Below the pieces are notes generated by a model, which was not told the DNA's origin, searched no databases, and worked only from the letters and a program-made list of their open reading frames with translations. The translations under genes were made by a program, and so were the position numbers. Shown here piece by piece: positions 5,577-5,919 of a stretch of DNA of 5,919 nucleotides. Each line of letters starts with the position of its first letter. The first letter of the stretch is position 1. The stretch comes from OMOG01 sp041485845 (GTDB lineage: Bacteria; Acidobacteriota; Terriglobia; Bryobacterales; Bryobacteraceae), in contig JBGPKH010000572.1 of the NCBI GenBank assembly GCA_041485845.1, forward strand, positions 1 through 5,919, in the 5' to 3' direction.

Positions 5577-5919
5577 AGCGCCTCCGATCACCATCTTGGC
5601 ATGGTTGAGCCACTACAGCTTTTCCCAGGTCCCGAGCAACAGACAGGGAAGCCGGATGCTGACGCCGCTGGGCGAACGAGGCGGGGCGTTCCGCTCGGAC
5701 AGCCGGCCACCGGAAGCGATCCACCTGCCTGCAAAAGCCGGCCACTCTTCCATAACTTGGGTGCGCCTGGCTGGAGGACGGTCGTCGGCCGCTAGCCCGA
5801 CTTTCGCGAATCTGATGGGGTACAGCACCGACGCCGGGCTTCCGGAGGCCTGTTAAACAAGGGTTTCGCTCCAATCACAGACCTCTACATGGCTAGATGA
5901 AAGAATATGCCACTCAACC
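5577..5919. other. 343 bases with no recognisable gene
   Basis: A plus frame is open to a TAA at 5854-5856, and a minus frame starts at a GTG at 5828; both share third positions that are about 75% G or C. Neither gives a protein I recognise. A 10-bp direct repeat, AGCCGGCCAC, occurs at 5701-5710 and 5736-5745. At the right edge ATG 5897 opens a frame of seven full codons that runs off the window and cannot be judged. The stretch may be the upstream region of the lost alcohol dehydrogenase or debris from the same rearrangement. Confidence 0.5.

Noticed and set aside
5784..5804. Hairpin GTCGG / CCGAC followed by TTT
   Set aside because: The stem is only 5 bp and the T-run is three bases, too weak to call a terminator, and no gene ends just before it.
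5897..5919. ATG opening a frame at the right edge
   Set aside because: Only seven full codons are visible, without a clear ribosome site, so it cannot be supported as a gene start.
1..5919. Search for CRISPR arrays, tRNA or rRNA genes, transposase genes and attachment sites
   Set aside because: No regularly spaced repeats, no cloverleaf-like or rRNA-like sequence, and no transposase or integrase motifs were seen on either strand by eye.

Overview
The window is about 60% GC and bacterial. Taken together, the transporter types and a pair of short coiled-coil-like genes whose product opens MDVERTMEFILEQ point most to the Acidobacteriota (Solibacter/Bryobacter-like). As I recall, short proteins with that opening are very common in that group. 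This assignment is inference and no taxonomic marker gene is present.

Layout, left to right. (1) 1-138: an open + strand frame with GC-rich third positions, perhaps the last 45 codons of a gene that starts outside the window. (2) 158-1717, minus: a complete DHA2-family (EmrB/QacA-like) drug:proton antiporter. (3) 1768-2444, plus: two tandem diverged copies of a short helical gene with their upstream regions. Copy 1 has lost about 40 bp near its 5' end and is frameshifted; copy 2 is intact. (4) 2487-3809, plus: a complete sugar porter of the major facilitator superfamily, with an extended -10-like element so close to the ATG that the mRNA may be leaderless. (5) 3818-5107, minus: an outer-membrane beta-barrel of the alginate-export family, starting at TTG and carrying a signal peptide. 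It converges on the sugar porter with 8 bp between the stops. (6) 5182-5568: wreckage of a zinc-dependent alcohol dehydrogenase. Its NAD-binding piece is on the plus strand and its N-terminal 50 codons are on the minus strand, tail to tail. (7) 5577-5919: no recognisable gene.

Functional picture: three transport proteins, one drug exporter, one inner-membrane sugar carrier and one outer-membrane barrel. The last two could form a sugar uptake route across both membranes, but they are convergent rather than co-transcribed, so this is only an inference from adjacency. No complete enzyme, mobile element, CRISPR array or RNA gene is visible. I see no clear previously undescribed system. The strongest unusual signals are the inverted and deleted alcohol dehydrogenase remnant and the decaying tandem duplicate with its conserved upstream block.
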